NCBI RefSeq assembly: GCF_030247195.1
Contig: NC_080671.1
Span: 3,004,501 to 3,068,500, forward strand
Reading direction: 5' to 3'
DNA from: Topomyia yanbarensis
Lineage: Eukaryota > Arthropoda > Insecta > Diptera > Culicidae
DNA: 64,000 nucleotides
The translations under genes were made by a program, and so were the position numbers. How positions within the stretch are numbered: the first letter of the stretch is position 1; every line of letters begins with the position of its first letter. Of the stretch, positions 10,839 to 23,133 are shown piece by piece. The notes under the pieces are model-generated. The model worked only from the letters and a program-made list of their open reading frames with translations, was not told where the DNA came from and made no database searches.

Positions 10839-11940
10839 TCAATTTTGTTCATATAACTGATTTCGTTTAACTCACCATTTCGATTTGTTTTCCCCGTTGG
10901 ATATCACCAAACTTTTAAACTGTTAAAGTGGAAAAGAGTTTCCGAGAATGACTGCTTCCTGAAAATAATGTTTTTTGCGGTAATTGTACATTCTACAGAA
11001 TTGTAAATTGTTATGCATATTTCCGGTCAGATAGTACAAAAATTTAGTCATGACGTTCAGGACAGTGGCGTTCAAAAACTAGAACTATTCCAGTCCTTGA
11101 ATTAAAATGGGTCCACTATATTCAACCTTAAATGTCTTCGTGAACATGAGCATGATGACCGTACAGTTCGTAGTTACCGTTCCGTGATTGACCGAAACAA
11201 GCGAAATTGCACAGAAAATCAACAAATGGGGCCTGGGAGTAGCTATCCGTTCTCAATGTTCACGTTTCGAGAGCTCTATACTTTGAAATAGCACCGGACA
11301 CGTCTTTACGGTTGTTATGGATTAACAAAAACTTCTTCACGTTTGCAACGAGAAACGGTTTTTGTTAATAGAATGGGGTAAAGAGTTACACAAATCGGGA
11401 TTCACCATGATAAGATTTATACTTATATTTATACTCTCAGAAATGTTATCATGTGTTTATTGCTCTGGGCAGCCGGCTGCCGAAAATTTGTGATAGATTT
11501 ATTGTTTGTTGAATTAATTGGGAAATGCTCGGTTTGTAAAAAAAAGCAACTGCAGCTCTGGACAGCCGGCAGTCGAGAGTGTTGCTTACGTTAAATTGAA
11601 CCAAACGATTTCATTGTTCCATGTTTCTTTATTTCGATCAAACACTATATTTCAACCTTAAAAGATTTTAATATCTTAACTTGTCAGGAAAAACCAAAGT
11701 TAGTCACAATAGAATCTTATAGAAACACTACTTTTGATATGTAGGGATTTGAGGTAGTAAACTAAAAGATTTTACTCGCTTTGGTTTCACTTAATCATGA
11801 ATATCTATATGATTTGGTAGACTTGATTCAATAAATCTCCATAGAATCAAATTTAGATTTTTTTACGTTTTTACGTGTACCTCAGAATAACTCCCACGTC
11901 AAAGACTTTTTCGTGTACAAAACACTACCTGATTTACGAT
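10839..11940. other. no gene; contains an old repeat related to 47.7 kb
   Basis: Two GACAGCCGGC-type blocks near 11467 and 11556 are followed by GAGTGTTG. The second, with its upstream GTTGAA and downstream sequence, resembles the reverse complement of 47700-47800, so both are copies of one interspersed repeat. The rest is AT-rich with nothing supported. Confidence 0.4.
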
Positions 11941-14900
11941 ATACTCGAACTGGCCATAAATATTCCTCAAAAAAAAAATGGCAGCTCCGTCGACAATCGA
12001 CGTTCACGCTAACGCGCCATCAGTTGCGCCCTCGCTAGAACCGATAGAGCCCCGAGCATAGCCAAACCACCAAGTGATGGGTATCCATTCCAAAGACAAG
12101 CCCCCAGTAGAACATAGATCACAGGATCTAGCAGGAGAGAACCGAAGCAAAACTCGAACCAATATCGCATCAGCCAAATCAGCGCCATTGTGTTGTCAAT
12201 TATTAGTTACCCGGGAGCCCCGTCGTCGTCGTCTTCGTTTGCGCAGTAGGCTGCTGCGCGGTTGATTTTGGTGAATGGGCGCCATTAAAAAGCCGGAGGG
12301 GTAAAAATAAAACAATTTTTAACGAAGTTTAAAATGTTTAAAACATGGCTGCTGGTCTGGTCTGGCCAGCAATTGAAATTGAAATTACAAGCGAGCTTTT
12401 CGAAACAGTTATTTGGTTCAATTTTCAACAAAAGGCAGGCAGGGGTGGAAGGGTTGACATTAAAAAAGCGTGTTGATAAATTATGGGCTCACGCTTTGCT
12501 GGATTATCGCTCCTCCGCCGCCGCCGCCACCGAGTTTCGATGGTTTCGTAATTGATCGCGTTCGGATTAACGGCCTGCGCCTTGCTTCCACTGTGTGTGT
12601 GTAGTGTATTCAATTTGTATCATCAAGTAGGCGAAAGGATGTTTCAAATTCGAGAAAAAGTGCACGCGCATATAAACGCACGATGATTGATATGGCCCGT
12701 ATTATACAGTCGCATATATCGGTGTCGGTCGGTTTGGTAGGCGCAACAGCAGCAGGCCATGCCACTTTCTCTAGTTGCACAATCCAAATTAATAGAGGTC
12801 ATGACGTGTTTTAAAATTGATATTTATGACGTTTATTGATCAGTGATAGTAGCAATTTTCTGTATTGTTGCCAGGGACTTTTCTCCAAAATTTGTTCCGT
12901 CCAATAGGGGATGAAAGGGTTTTTTTTTGTTCATGTGCGGAAAGGGGTTGAATGCAGATGGTCTTTTTTCCGGGCTGCATTTGTGCGAATAGCAAATTAT
13001 ACGAAATTTGTTATACAGAGATGATTGATTTTCTCTCTCTCTTCATCGTTCGGTTACTAGGTTTGCAGCCAATCCGAACACGCACGCATATCATGTGGCA
13101 ATATGTTGTAACGGTTCAATATGCATGAACCGAGCAGAAAACATGCGAAAGGCAGCGAGGGAGGAGGAGGGAGAGCGAGTAAAAAGAAGGGTTACCATAT
13201 TTGCTGCATGTTGCTCACTGCTTTTATCTCCATCGCCATACATCATCTTTTGTGCCACAGTTAGTTTTTTTCCCTCGTCGTTTGTAAATGAATTTCCAAT
13301 TCAAAATATAGCTAATTTTAAATCAAACACACAAATCTAACGGCCATCTTTTCCCTTTTCCGTGCGGTTGATTTCTGTTTTCGATTTTCCATTTTCTTGT
13401 TTGTGGCGACCTTTTTTCTTCTTGCATATTTACCCCCAGCCCGCTTGATCGGAAGCTAAAACTGTTGACAGCCTCGTTCGGTTTATTTTATCATCCAAGT
13501 AACCATATTGACAACTGCGCCGTGAAGCGGGAACTAACCAATTCCGGTTGAAAAAAATGAGTTTTTAACCAATGATATATTATAATCAGTATTGTTATTT
13601 TCCTTCGTTGAATTAAAATAATATTTTTTCAACCGAATCGATGTCAGTGAATATTACTCAATCTTCCGCTCGATTTCACATTCTGGCTTATCACACAAGC
13701 AGGCCATGCCTTGGCTTGCTTCGGTTGTATTGAGTGCGGTAAAATCCCCTTATCAGAGCCAGCTAGGTTGGTCAGTCATGGAGCTTGGTCGGTCACATAT
13801 GCATATAGGGGGTGATGATGAATATTTGATGCCCGAGATATGAATTTTTATTGCCACGTTGATTTTTTGCCTCCTTGGCTGCAAAGTCAGCAGAAAACTG
13901 GAGCTCATTGATATTCATCGCTGGTTCGGGGGCAGTGATTTTGCACCAAACATCACTGGTCTTTTGCATATAAATTTTGAATAATACTTTCCACCGGTCA
14001 AGCTATAGCTGGATCACTGACTGTGTTCAGTTCGTTATCCTACAACAGTCCTCCAGTCCAGTTTGTAAAACTCCCCTACTCATGCACACGAAAGGATAAA
14101 CTTCTGACCGAAAGTTCAGTCGAGCATTAAATTGTATTATGTGAATATTGGCGTACAACACACTGATCGGACCATCAGCAGTCGATCTCTGAGTGCTGCT
14201 AGGCAGGGCAGTGGATTTAAATTCGGACCAGACTCTCCTCCATCCCGCTTGGCTTGGCAATGGCAGCTCGTAAAAGGATTTTCACCATTGACCGAAAACG
14301 ATATGCAAACAGAGAGTAAGCGAAGCAGGCCAGATGCTCACCGCCTGCTTTGGTCCACCCGGGAAGATAAGGTGCAGACATCTGATCTCCCATCCCACGC
14401 CGCAATGGGAGAGCATTCGAACAAGGGTTCTCCGTTCGATTCTGTTTTAGAATATCAAATGGCGATTGCAGTCGAGCGAACAGTGATACGAACAGGGGTT
14501 GGAATGGAGAAATCCCATTAATTTTTATTTAAAATTGACCACCATATGGGTTTTCCATTCCAGATCTGATCACCGAATCAGAAATGAACATGGTAATCTT
14601 CGGTTCTAGTGGTGAATTTTCCCGACATCTGGTTCACCCCGCCAGTTCATGCATGAGACGGGTCGTACGTGTGCGAAATTTGAATCCAAGCCTCCTTCGA
14701 TCGTTCGTAGTTTTTTTTTTGAATTTGAACTTAATCAAAAATGTAAATTTTTTAAGGCATTCTCAACCAGCAGCTGTTTAAGGCGACACACGCGTTAAAG
14801 ATTAGCTGCTTCTCCCGTCCTGGTAGATAGACAGGTGAAACGAATCTACACCGTTCGATTGTTCGACACGTGGCTGAGCTTTAGGGACCCTTGAACTAAA

Positions 14901-15200
14901 TATGTGACTGTTATTCAGTTCGAAAGGATTACCTTTTCTTCTTTCTTTGTTTGTATTACTCAACCAACCCGTTGTCGCCTTTCAGAGCGTTTGACGCGGC
15001 GTAGTGTGTGTTTTTCTTTCGTCGCTTCTCAACAAGAACGGCAAAACACCTATAAAACTATTAGGTAAACGGAGAATAAGGGAAACTTATAGTCTTTTAA
15101 AAAGGCATCAATAAATTGTGAACGGGACCGGGCTCCTTCAACAAACCCAGGAAAGGATGTGTTTGGCCGCGAATTTACACGGATCATTTGCTGAAAGAGT
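11941..15200. other. unique island without confirmed exons
   Basis: No transposon motif. Features present: CCG/GTC trinucleotide runs at 12220-12240 and 12510-12530, CT-rich GAGA-type runs near 13032, an isolated initiator-like GTTCAGTTCG at 14026-14035, and a strong plus-strand 3' splice-like tract (CGCCTTTCAG at 14976-14985, then AG|GTAAAC at 15064). The 14986-15063 interval could be a 78-nt exon, but its partner is unknown. This looks like conserved intronic or regulatory sequence rather than a gene. Confidence 0.35.
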
Positions 15201-15491
15201 CAATGGGGAGAGAGAGAGAGACATAAAAAGGTTAAAGAAAGAAACGAGTCAAGGTCTCGCTCCCCTCGGTTAGAACCCAAGGGACCCTAACGTTAGAATC
15301 GAAGTAGCTCGGTAAATAAATCAATGGAATGAAAGTGTTCGGTATTAAAGGGTGTTTGTCTCGATATAATAGAATTGAAGCATCTTTAAACCGTGTTGGC
15401 GCGTGCGCTAGGAAGTTAATAAACGATCTATCTTTTGAAGTTGGGTGTGAATGATGGGTAGACATTAGAAAAGAAGCAATATTAAGTTTCC

Positions 15492-15839
15492 ATGTGGATG
15501 CGACTCAAAATCAACGCATTAGGCTTCATTGCGATGAAATTGATATTGAATGATGATGTTTATGACCTTGCAGAACTAGTACATCAAATCGCTTATCATG
15601 TTGCGATTTCCATCATAAAATTGTTTTTGAATGTTATTTTTGTATACCCTTTCGCCTTACAAAAAGAAATTGCACTCATAAAGCAAGATATAAATTTCAG
15701 AAAATTGGAGTATTTAAGCACTACAAATCTGCAAATACTCGACGCAGAAATTCAGACAACATTTGAGCGTACTGGAAGGGAAGAGCTGCTAGATGTGCCT
15801 CTCTGTTCCGACAATATTCTGCGTGAGTTGGTGAATTGA
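15492..15839 (+). CDS. unidentified decayed ORF (116 codons including stop)
   Basis: The frame ends with a tract of charged and aliphatic residues (ALQKEIALIKQDINFRK, then ERTGREELLDVPLCSDN) and stops at 15839. Upstream in another frame, about 15345-15480, a protein-like stretch (NRVGACARKLINDLSFEVG) is also open, suggesting one protein broken by a frameshift near 15490. I do not recognise the family. It may be a transposon-borne gene or a processed pseudogene. There is no promoter or splice evidence, and the first Met may not be the real start. Confidence 0.3.
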   Translation: MWMRLKINALGFIAMKLILNDDVYDLAELVHQIAYHVAISIIKLFLNVIFVYPFALQKEIALIKQDINFRKLEYLSTTNLQILDAEIQTTFERTGREELLDVPLCSDNILRELVN

Positions 15840-16138
15840 TTCGCGTCTAACAAGCTCGAACCTTCATCAAATCATTTTAACTAGAAGATGCCCATTCCCA
15901 AACCTTTCAGAATGAACTTCTACAGAGGGCTTGGCGATTACCGGGGAAAGACCTTTCGATTTTGTTTTATTATTATATCATATCAACGCATAATTATGAT
16001 AATTATGCTGAAAGTCTAGCTCACGTGGCGTTTCCGTTTGAATCATTCGTTGTTCGCATACCAAACGTGCAACATCATGACAATAACAAACGTGCAACAT
16101 AAACGCTCTGAAAATTGCTTCCGCTTCCGCCAGACGTG

Positions 16139-16643
16139 TTAAGAAGCAGCTCTTTTATTGCCTATAGTAAAAAATTCTCCAAGCCTTTTTGCCGCCGGTA
16201 AAGCAGTTAGATGGTGAACTTGAAAGGTACTTGACATTGCAAAGAACTCGTTGGACAAAGTTGGATGTTTTAATATGGTTTGAAGGGTAGAATAGTATGT
16301 TCCGTCCAGTGCGATTACCATTCGAAATCTTTGCTCGCTGAAGCATGAAGTCCGCGAAAATGCCAACCCCGTGCTTCAGTACATCCACTAAAGTCAAACT
16401 CTAATCAGTGACTACTCCATTGCACTCAATTTTGTAAGCGGGAATGTAGACGTGGTAGTCATTATCAAACGGCTTTTCGCCAGTAACATCATTTGCTAGG
16501 TTTATATAGAATAGCACAATTCTAAACTTATCTGGGCGAACTTGGGAAAAATCCGTCACGGCTGAAAATTTCTGAACCATTTCTTTCGAATTCATTAGCG
16601 GATGAGTCTTAACTTCATATTCAACGCGGCGTATTCCTGACAA
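16139..16643 (-). pseudogene. unidentified decayed ORF pair
   Basis: On the minus strand 16643-16401 encodes an 80-residue, well-mixed sequence (RRVEYEVKTHPLMNSKEMV, VRPDKFRIVLFYINLANDV, FDNDYHVYIPAYKIE). After its stop, two overlapping frames continue to 16139. Composition is protein-like rather than low-complexity, but no family is recognised. It lies directly left of a fragment of the palindromic-array repeat (16651), so it could be cargo of that element or an unrelated pseudogene. Confidence 0.3.
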
Positions 16644-16650
16644 TGCTGTT

Positions 16651-16710
16651 ACACGGGAAAAAATCGTTTCATAAATTAATGAAAAAAATCACGATTGCGT
16701 GAACTGAAGC
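16651..16710 (+). repeat. left-end fragment of the palindromic-array repeat family
   Basis: Sixty bases starting CACGGGAAAAAA and ending CGTGAACTGAA match 63021-63080 closely. They look like the left terminus of the same family that is present nearly complete at 63-64 kb. Confidence 0.65.
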
Positions 16711-17842
16711 CTAATTCTACACTAAGTAAGAGCATATTATAAAAAACCGGCTATTAATATACCACGCCAAGGTATAACTTTCAAAGCTTTGGTTTAAAAA
16801 CCGTATTTAAAAAAATCAATCTTTCATGTAAGAAATTTTTTGAATTGGTCTAAGATGAAACTATCAAATTACACAAAAAGTTTTTTTGTGTGGCAAGCGA
16901 TCTGTAGATGTGTCAAAATGTGCCAGTTTTTATTTATTAAATCTGGAACCGTCTACCGACAAATCTACCTTGAAGAATACCTCCAAAAATAATTTCTAAG
17001 CTCCCTTGAAGGTCTGAAACTAGCTTTGTACTACTTTTGCTGTAGTGGTAAACATTTCAACACTCCAGAACTACACTCTGTCAGAAAATGTAAGTCCATC
17101 GAAGCTAAAACTTCGCAAAAACGCACTCCTGGTCCTTCAAAATCATCCAATGTAGTACTCTGCGTCACTCTTTCTAGTTTGAACCGCTGATATGGTAGTC
17201 GGTCTTTGCTAGTATTGCTCTTCACCCATCCATTCTTCCTCTGGGCCGCCGATGGAACAAAAGGCCTTGTCGTTGTGTTTATTATATTCATTACGCTTAA
17301 TAAATATGTGATGGAAACGTGTCTGATAGGGAGAGTGGAGATGCCAACTTGTTATCAACATTTCGCAGTGAATTTTTTCACATTTTATCCTATCCTGCGA
17401 CACTTGTGGATGATGCAGAGAATTCCTCGGTCATATTAGTCACAAGGGTTGAACTAACATTCCTTCCCATCCGAAAATTGACCTGCATGGGCGTGGCCAT
17501 CTACGTTATTGATCATACTATAATCTAGCGTTGATCAATTACGGGAAACTCACGGGTGGTCAACTAAGCTAAGCAAAGCTAAGCCTTAGCGCGATGTTAT
17601 TTTTTTGGATACTATCGGATTTATCACTTGGAGTAACGTGACAATATTAACTGAATCATAAAAGTATGGCTGATTCGAGGTATATTGTTCTGTGAACTAT
17701 ATCACAAACTCTATATGGTATTTTAGTCTTCAGCGCAGTTTTTGTTTTCTGTCCAGACATCAAACTGAATCTTATCAAATGAACATCGATGTTTGAGGCC
17801 CTAATAGTTTTCTTATATCTGATCGTATCTGCTACTGGTCGC
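16711..17842. other. unassigned region with an unrecognised minus-strand ORF
   Basis: An 86-codon minus frame (17291-17031; KNGWVKSNTSKDRLPYQRF, VRFCEVLASMDLHFLTE) looks protein-like but has no identifiable family. It could belong to the same decayed protein as 16.1-16.6 kb. Otherwise nothing supported. Confidence 0.25.
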
Positions 17843-18992
17843 TAGGGCATTGCAAAAAAAATTTTTTTTGAATTCTCAAAGGCCCCCCTCTTATATTGTG
17901 ACAAATGGCAAAGTAAGCTCAGATGCCGAATTTCACATCATTTGGATAATTCTAGACCCCCGCCCACTTCGCTTGAAATTTTTTGAAATTGGTAGTATGG
18001 GAAAATATGAAGGAAAAATACATTAAAGTAGCAATCAGAAAATTACAATTTATGCCTCTTTTGAAAGGAAATAGTCTTAGTATTTGAATGGAGGTATTCT
18101 TGTTTCTAGTAAAATACGGGAAAATGGGGTGCTGGGTCATTTGGGCCGCAAAATCCCATATTTTTAATGGTTTTTCTGCTCCGTGACGCAAATCATACAT
18201 ATTTTGTAGTTTTTCTAATGTGAAAAAATCTCAGAAATCAAACGGAACCCTTTTGACCTTAGTCCGAATACGAGAAGTTGGGGTTAAATGGCTTTTTGTC
18301 ATTCATATTAAATGTTATCATTTTCTCATACATATATCTCTATTATTCTTCAATCAATTTTCATAAAATGTAACTTGTTGAACGTGTAAAATTCTGAGGA
18401 ATAAAACAAAAATAAAAACGTTAGAGTTAAAATTCAGAAGCATCAAACTTTTTGCTATTTACTCTACAAATCTCATTTTTTTCGTTATTTGTCCTAATAC
18501 CTCAACTTCCCCTATTTTTCCAGGAATGAAAGTTTTCTCATGTGATCCCTAAGCATATTTTACACTAAAAGTAGTAAATCAAATAAGAATTTCGTTGTTA
18601 AATGGAGTTAATATGTGCGATTTTATGATAAAATGTATGATTTGCATCACGGAGCAGAAAAATCATTAAAAATATGAGATTTTGGGGCCAAAATGACCCA
18701 GTACCCCACTTTCCCGTATTTTCCCAGAAACAAAAATATTTCCATTCAAATACTAAGATTATTTCCTTTCAAAAGAGGTATAAATTGTAATTTTCTGATT
18801 GCTACTTCAAAAGTTATAATAGCATTTAATGTATTTTTCCTCCATATTTTCCCATAACACCAATTTCAAAAAAATTCAAGCGAAGTGGGCGGGGGTCTAA
18901 AATTGTCCAAATGATGTGAAATTTGGCATCTGAGCTTACTTTGATATTTGTCGCAATATGAGAATTCAAAAAAAAATTTTTGCGATGCCCTA
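17843..18992. mobile_element. 1150-bp MITE with long inverted-repeat arms of about 360 bp
   Basis: The left arm 17843-18203 and right arm 18636-18992 are inverted copies over almost their whole length. Shared blocks include the CGGAGCAGAAAAA end, the CAAAAGAGG block, the GAAGTGGGCGGGGGTC block and the TAGGGCAT terminus. The outer ends read TAGGGCAT...ATGCCCTA, and CTGGTCGC is repeated directly at 17835-17842 and 18993-19000. An 8-bp duplication with a TAGGG end suits the hAT superfamily; if the TIR is taken to start at GGGC the duplication becomes 12 bp. The 430-bp centre encodes nothing. Non-autonomous. Confidence 0.85.
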
Positions 18993-19019
18993 CTGGTCGC
19001 TAACAGCTGGACATATATG

Positions 19020-20756
19020 GCTTTTCATGAAATAGTACATGGGATAAAAATGATTCCACGAACAATATTCCAAATTTTGTGAAATAGTTCACGTAGAAAT
19101 TTTATGACCATGTTATATGAAATTGAAAATGATTAGGGGACGAATTTCGCGCCAACTCGAACAAATGTTGGCAGCACCCTCTCAGATTTTACTGAAACTT
19201 TCTGTACATGAAGACTTTGTCACAAAAAGCCACTTTGCATATTTTGTTTTTCCAAAAATGATATAGACTCTCTTTTGAAAAGCGCCAAACTTTTTTTACC
19301 AATTTTTTTTCCAAGTGGTTATGGTCTAAAAATCGATTTTTAAAATTTGGAACCTTTAGCGATCACTTCTGTTGAACTCGTTGGTTTTCAATATGAACGA
19401 CCAACATTAATTATGTCTTTTGCGTTCCACGTTTTATAACTTTTAAACATGGTTATGAATCTCAATGCAATTGCCACCACTAAATACACAATTCTTCCTG
19501 ATCAAAATGCAGTAGGTACTGTGCGACTTGCTGCGACAACCGGAGGTGCAGCCAGTAATTAAAAGTACGAGTTCAAATTTTAAACTGAAAATCTTATAAT
19601 CCGTCTCCACTTAATCAAAGATTACTCAAAAAACGGGCAAATTCGGGCAAGATATGTATAATGTTCCAAATGGAGAATCCTTAGAGGAACAAAAATTGCC
19701 TTGAAATATAGTGGACATACGTGGACAAAATAGTATTTCAAAAATTTAGCATGAACGTGTGTTGAAACCGTCTGTTACAAAAACGTGAAAGTTATTGACA
19801 TTTTCCATAAACAAACAATATAATATCTTTTAGCATCAATAGATATAAATAAAGTACATGCCGTCAGCATAACTTTCCATTATTCCAAATTCGAAACCGG
19901 CACTTTTATCAAAATCCAGCTATACTTGAATATTACTGATATTTCAAGCGCTCGATAAAAAATGTGAGCAAAACGCGACGGTTGAAAGTGTTTGGGTGTG
20001 CCAACATTTCAAATATGGGAATTTTGGAACGATTCACTTAAAATAGCATGCGGCAGCATCATTTGAAGGACAATATATGTACTAGAACCCAAAGTACTAC
20101 ATGCAATTTTCGACTTTTGGTCGGGTTTTAAGGGAAATAAATAATCAGAAAGGGTTACGAGGCTATATCTAGGCATTACAGAGGAATATTTTAAGAGCTT
20201 CGGTTTATTAAAAAGAAAGAAAATTAAATGTCTCAAGAGGCTGATAAAAACGGGTCTTCACTGTACTCCAAATTTTGTGAAATGGTTCACGTGACGATTT
20301 CATGACCATGTTACATGAAATTGAAAATGATTGGGGATATCTTCTAAATATCACAAGTATACAGGATAGATCGTAAATCATGCACTAGGAATCATGAACC
20401 AGTTCACGGATATTTCTTGATTTTGTGAACTTTTTCACTAGCACGATTGGTCTGTTGTGACTATCGTACTAGTGCATCATGAACCAGCTCACGAATACAT
20501 AAATAATATAAGAAAATATTGTGAACTATTTCACGAGCATGAACTAATATATTAGAAATCATGAATTATTTCACGAGGATTGAATAGATTCATGAAAAAA
20601 ATCCTAGTTTCGTGATGTTATTCACGAGAAAATATCCAGACTGTTTTGATTTTGTGAATTAATGTTCCTAAATGTATGAATAAAATCATGAGTAGATTTG
20701 TGAATAATGTTCATAAAGTACATAAAGCTCACGTACAGAAAATCGATTTGGTAATA
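19020..20756 (+). repeat. palindromic-array repeat family, left part of copy 1
   Basis: Units of about 80-95 bp carry alternating CATGAA and CACGA/GTGAA words (ATCATGAACCAGTTCACG at about 20388, again near 20478, and ATCATGAATTATTTCACG near 20559). A further unit is at 19069-19140, and its near-duplicate is at 20267-20337. Between those two lies about 1.1 kb without the motif. The same units recur at 63.0-63.9 kb. Each unit is internally self-complementary. Confidence 0.7.
19141..20266. other. 1.1-kb segment between duplicated array units
   Basis: Begins CGAATTTCGCGCC and ends near CTTCACTGT. It lacks the CATGAA/CACGA units and has no coding frame that I trust. It may be an insertion within the array or original spacer. 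No terminal inverted repeat was recognised. Confidence 0.4.
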
Positions 20757-20797
20757 ACACGTCGGAAACGTAATAACACGAACTGGGAACAGCTTTT

Positions 20798-21330
20798 ATG
20801 ATGGTGGGGGATCGGATGGTGGCCGGTCAGCGACAGAATGTGCAACCATACCTCGGAAGCAGCGATGACGACAAGGACGAATTCTACGCGCAGCTGGAGC
20901 GTGAATACGATCGCTGCCCAAGACATGATGTCAAGATCGTCATCGGTGACCTTAATGCTCATGTTGGCCAGGAGGTGGAATACAGACCGGTAATTGGAAG
21001 GTTCAGCGCCCACTAGCAGACGAACGAGAACGGCCTAAGACTAATCGATTTCGCCACCTCCAAGAACATGGCCATAAGGAGCACCTTCTTCCAGCACCGC
21101 CTTCTGCACCGATACACCTGGAGATCACCGCAACAAACAGAGACGCAAATTGATCATGTTCTGATTGATGGACGGCACTTCTCGGACATTATCGACGTAA
21201 GGACTTATCGTGGCGCTAACATCGACTCGGACAAGTATCTGGTGATGGTTAAACTGCGTCCAAAGCTATCCGTAGTGAACAGTGTAAGATACCGGCGCCC
21301 GCCGCGGTATAACTGGGACCGACTGTGGAA
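20798..21330 (+). pseudogene. RTE-like apurinic/apyrimidinic-type endonuclease domain, truncated
   Basis: From GSSDDDKDEFYAQLERE (about 20856) the frame carries VKIVIGDLNAHVG (catalytic GDLN motif, about 20930-20970) and, after a TAG stop at 21014-21016, NGLRLIDFATSKNM, YTWRSPQQTETQIDHVLID and NIDSDKYLVMVKL. This domain nicks target DNA to prime reverse transcription. The usual catalytic SDH reads SDK: AAG at 21233-21235 replaces the His codon. The N-terminal half of the domain is missing. Two independent lesions (stop, SDK) make it inactive. Confidence 0.85.
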
Positions 21331-22048
21331 AACCAACGTCGCGACAACGTACGTAACGAGAAGAATGCAGCACGCGCAGCGATGTTGCTTCAAGCCACTC
21401 GTCAGAACGTGGACGATGGAAGCGAAAACAGCAGACTCGTCTTTTTCAGGACAAAAAGCGCCGCCTGGAAGAGTCAGAGAGAGGAGATGAAGCTGCTGTA
21501 TCGCGCTCAAGAAACACGGGCGTTCTTCAAGAAGCTGAATGACTCTCGGAACGGTTTTGTGCCGCGGGCCGAAATGTGTAGAGACAAGGAAGGTAGTCGA
21601 AAGGTGGAGGCAGTACTACAATGAACATCTGAATGGTGCGCAGGTGGACAATCGGGCGTTCGAGGAGGACGATTATGTCAGTGTCGCAGCCGATGGGGAT
21701 GTACCGGCGCCCACTACGAATGAGGTTAACGAGGCTATTCAACAGCTCAAGAACAACAAGGCAGCTGGTAAGGATGGTCTAGGAGCGGAACTCTTCAACG
21801 TGGGCCCGGAGAAACTGACGGAATACATGCACCGAATAATCGAAAGAATCTGGGACAGAGCACAGTTACCGGAGGAGTGGAAGAAAGGGGTCATCACCCC
21901 GATATACAAGAAAGGCGACAAATTGGACTGTGAAAACTACAAAGCGATCACAGTGACAAATGCCGCTTACAAAGTGCTACCCCAGATTCTGTTCCGGTGC
22001 CTATCACCTCTGGTAAATGGATTTGTCGGGAGTTATCAGGCCGGTTGA
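21325..22048 (+). pseudogene. RTE-like linker and N-terminal reverse transcriptase
   Basis: A frame at 21325-21624 carries NEKNAARAAMLLQATRQNV and RNGFVPRAEMCRDKEG. The next frame (21539-22048) carries the ERWRQYYNEHLNG block, NNKAAGKDGLGAELF, LPEEWKKGVITPIYKKGD and CENYKAITVTNAAYKVL, the classic N-terminal RT fingers region. A shift of frame near 21600 and a TGA at 22046-22048 (after GSYQAG) break it. The stretch between the endonuclease and the linker is shortened by a deletion near 21340. Confidence 0.85.
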
Positions 22049-23133
22049 ATCAACGGCAGATCAACAAACGACCAAATCTTTACTATACAGAAAATCCTCC
22101 AAAAATGCCGTGAATACCAGGTCCCGACACATCACCTGTTCATAGACTTTAAAGCCGCCTATGACACGGTGGACCGTGTAGAGCTATGGAAAATGATGGA
22201 CGAGAACGGCTTCCCTGGGAAGCGGAAAAGACTGATTAAGCCTACGATGGATGATGTAAGGTGTTGTGTCAAAATTTCGGGCGGCCTCTCGGGTCCGTTC
22301 GAAACACGCAGGGGACTAAGACAAGGCGTTGGGTTGTCCTGCCTGCTGTTCAATATAGCGCTGGAAGGTGTAATGCGAAGAGCGGCAGAAACAAGAAGAC
22401 GGTAGCAGATCTGTATACCCGACTGAAGCGCAAAGCAGCACGAGTAGGACTGAAGATAAATGTGTCTAAGACGAAGTACATGCTGGCTGGCGGAACCGAT
22501 AGCGATAGGGAACGCTTGGGCAGTAGTATTACGATCGACGGCGACGAGTTCGAGGTGGTTGACGAGTTCATCTATCTAGGGTCATTGGTGACTGCGGACA
22601 ATACCAGCCGGGAGATCAGAAGGCGTATTATCTCTGGAAGTCGTGTTTACTATGGGCTCCACAAAACTTTGAGATCCAGGAAGCTCCACCACTGCACGAA
22701 ATGCGCCATGTTCAACACACTGATTGAACCGGTGGTTCTCTACGGGCACGAGACGTGGACAATGCTCGAGGAGGTCGAAGTCTTTGAAAGAAGGGTGCTG
22801 AGAACGATCTTCGATGGTGTGCAGGAGGATGGCGTGTGGAGAAGGATGAACCACGAACTTGCGCGACCCTATGGTGAGCCAAGTATCCGGAAAGTAGCTC
22901 AAGCTGGAAGGGTACGGTGGGCGGGGCATGTTGTGAGGATGCCGGACAACAACCCAACCAAGTTGGTTTTCACCTCCAACCCGGAAGGTACAAGACGGAG
23001 AGGAGCGCAGCGTTCCCGGTGGCTTGACCAAGTGGAGCAGAACTTGGTGAGTATCGGGCACCTGAGAGGTTGGAGACAAGCAGCAACTGAGCGAGTGACG
23101 TGGCGGAATATTGTGGAACAGATTAAATCATGA
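22049..23133 (+). pseudogene. RTE-like reverse transcriptase palm to C-terminus, catalytic loop deleted
   Basis: RSTNDQIFTIQKIL and HLFIDFKAAYDTVD (motif A, both Asp positions present) are followed by RRGLRQGVGLSCLLFN, where RQGDGLS has become RQGVGLS. At about 22385-22390 the frame jumps from GVMRRA straight to NKKTVADLYTRL, deleting the FADD loop that holds the two metal-binding Asp residues. The rest (KINVSKTKYMLAGG, DEFIYLGSLV, LYGHETWTM, RVRWAGHVVRMPD, RRGAQRSRWLDQVE) is open to the stop at 23131-23133. Length and order fit RTE. Confidence 0.88.

Noticed and set aside
12210..12262. possible minus-strand exon ending CCCGG|GTAACT with an Asp run
   Set aside because: The acceptor lacks a nearby pyrimidine tract and the donor is weak; phase compatibility alone is not enough.
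14132..14521. 129-codon plus-strand frame near an initiator-like motif
   Set aside because: It begins at TTG, shows no domain, and the initiator lacks a properly placed TATA or DPE (AGTCC is one base off +28).
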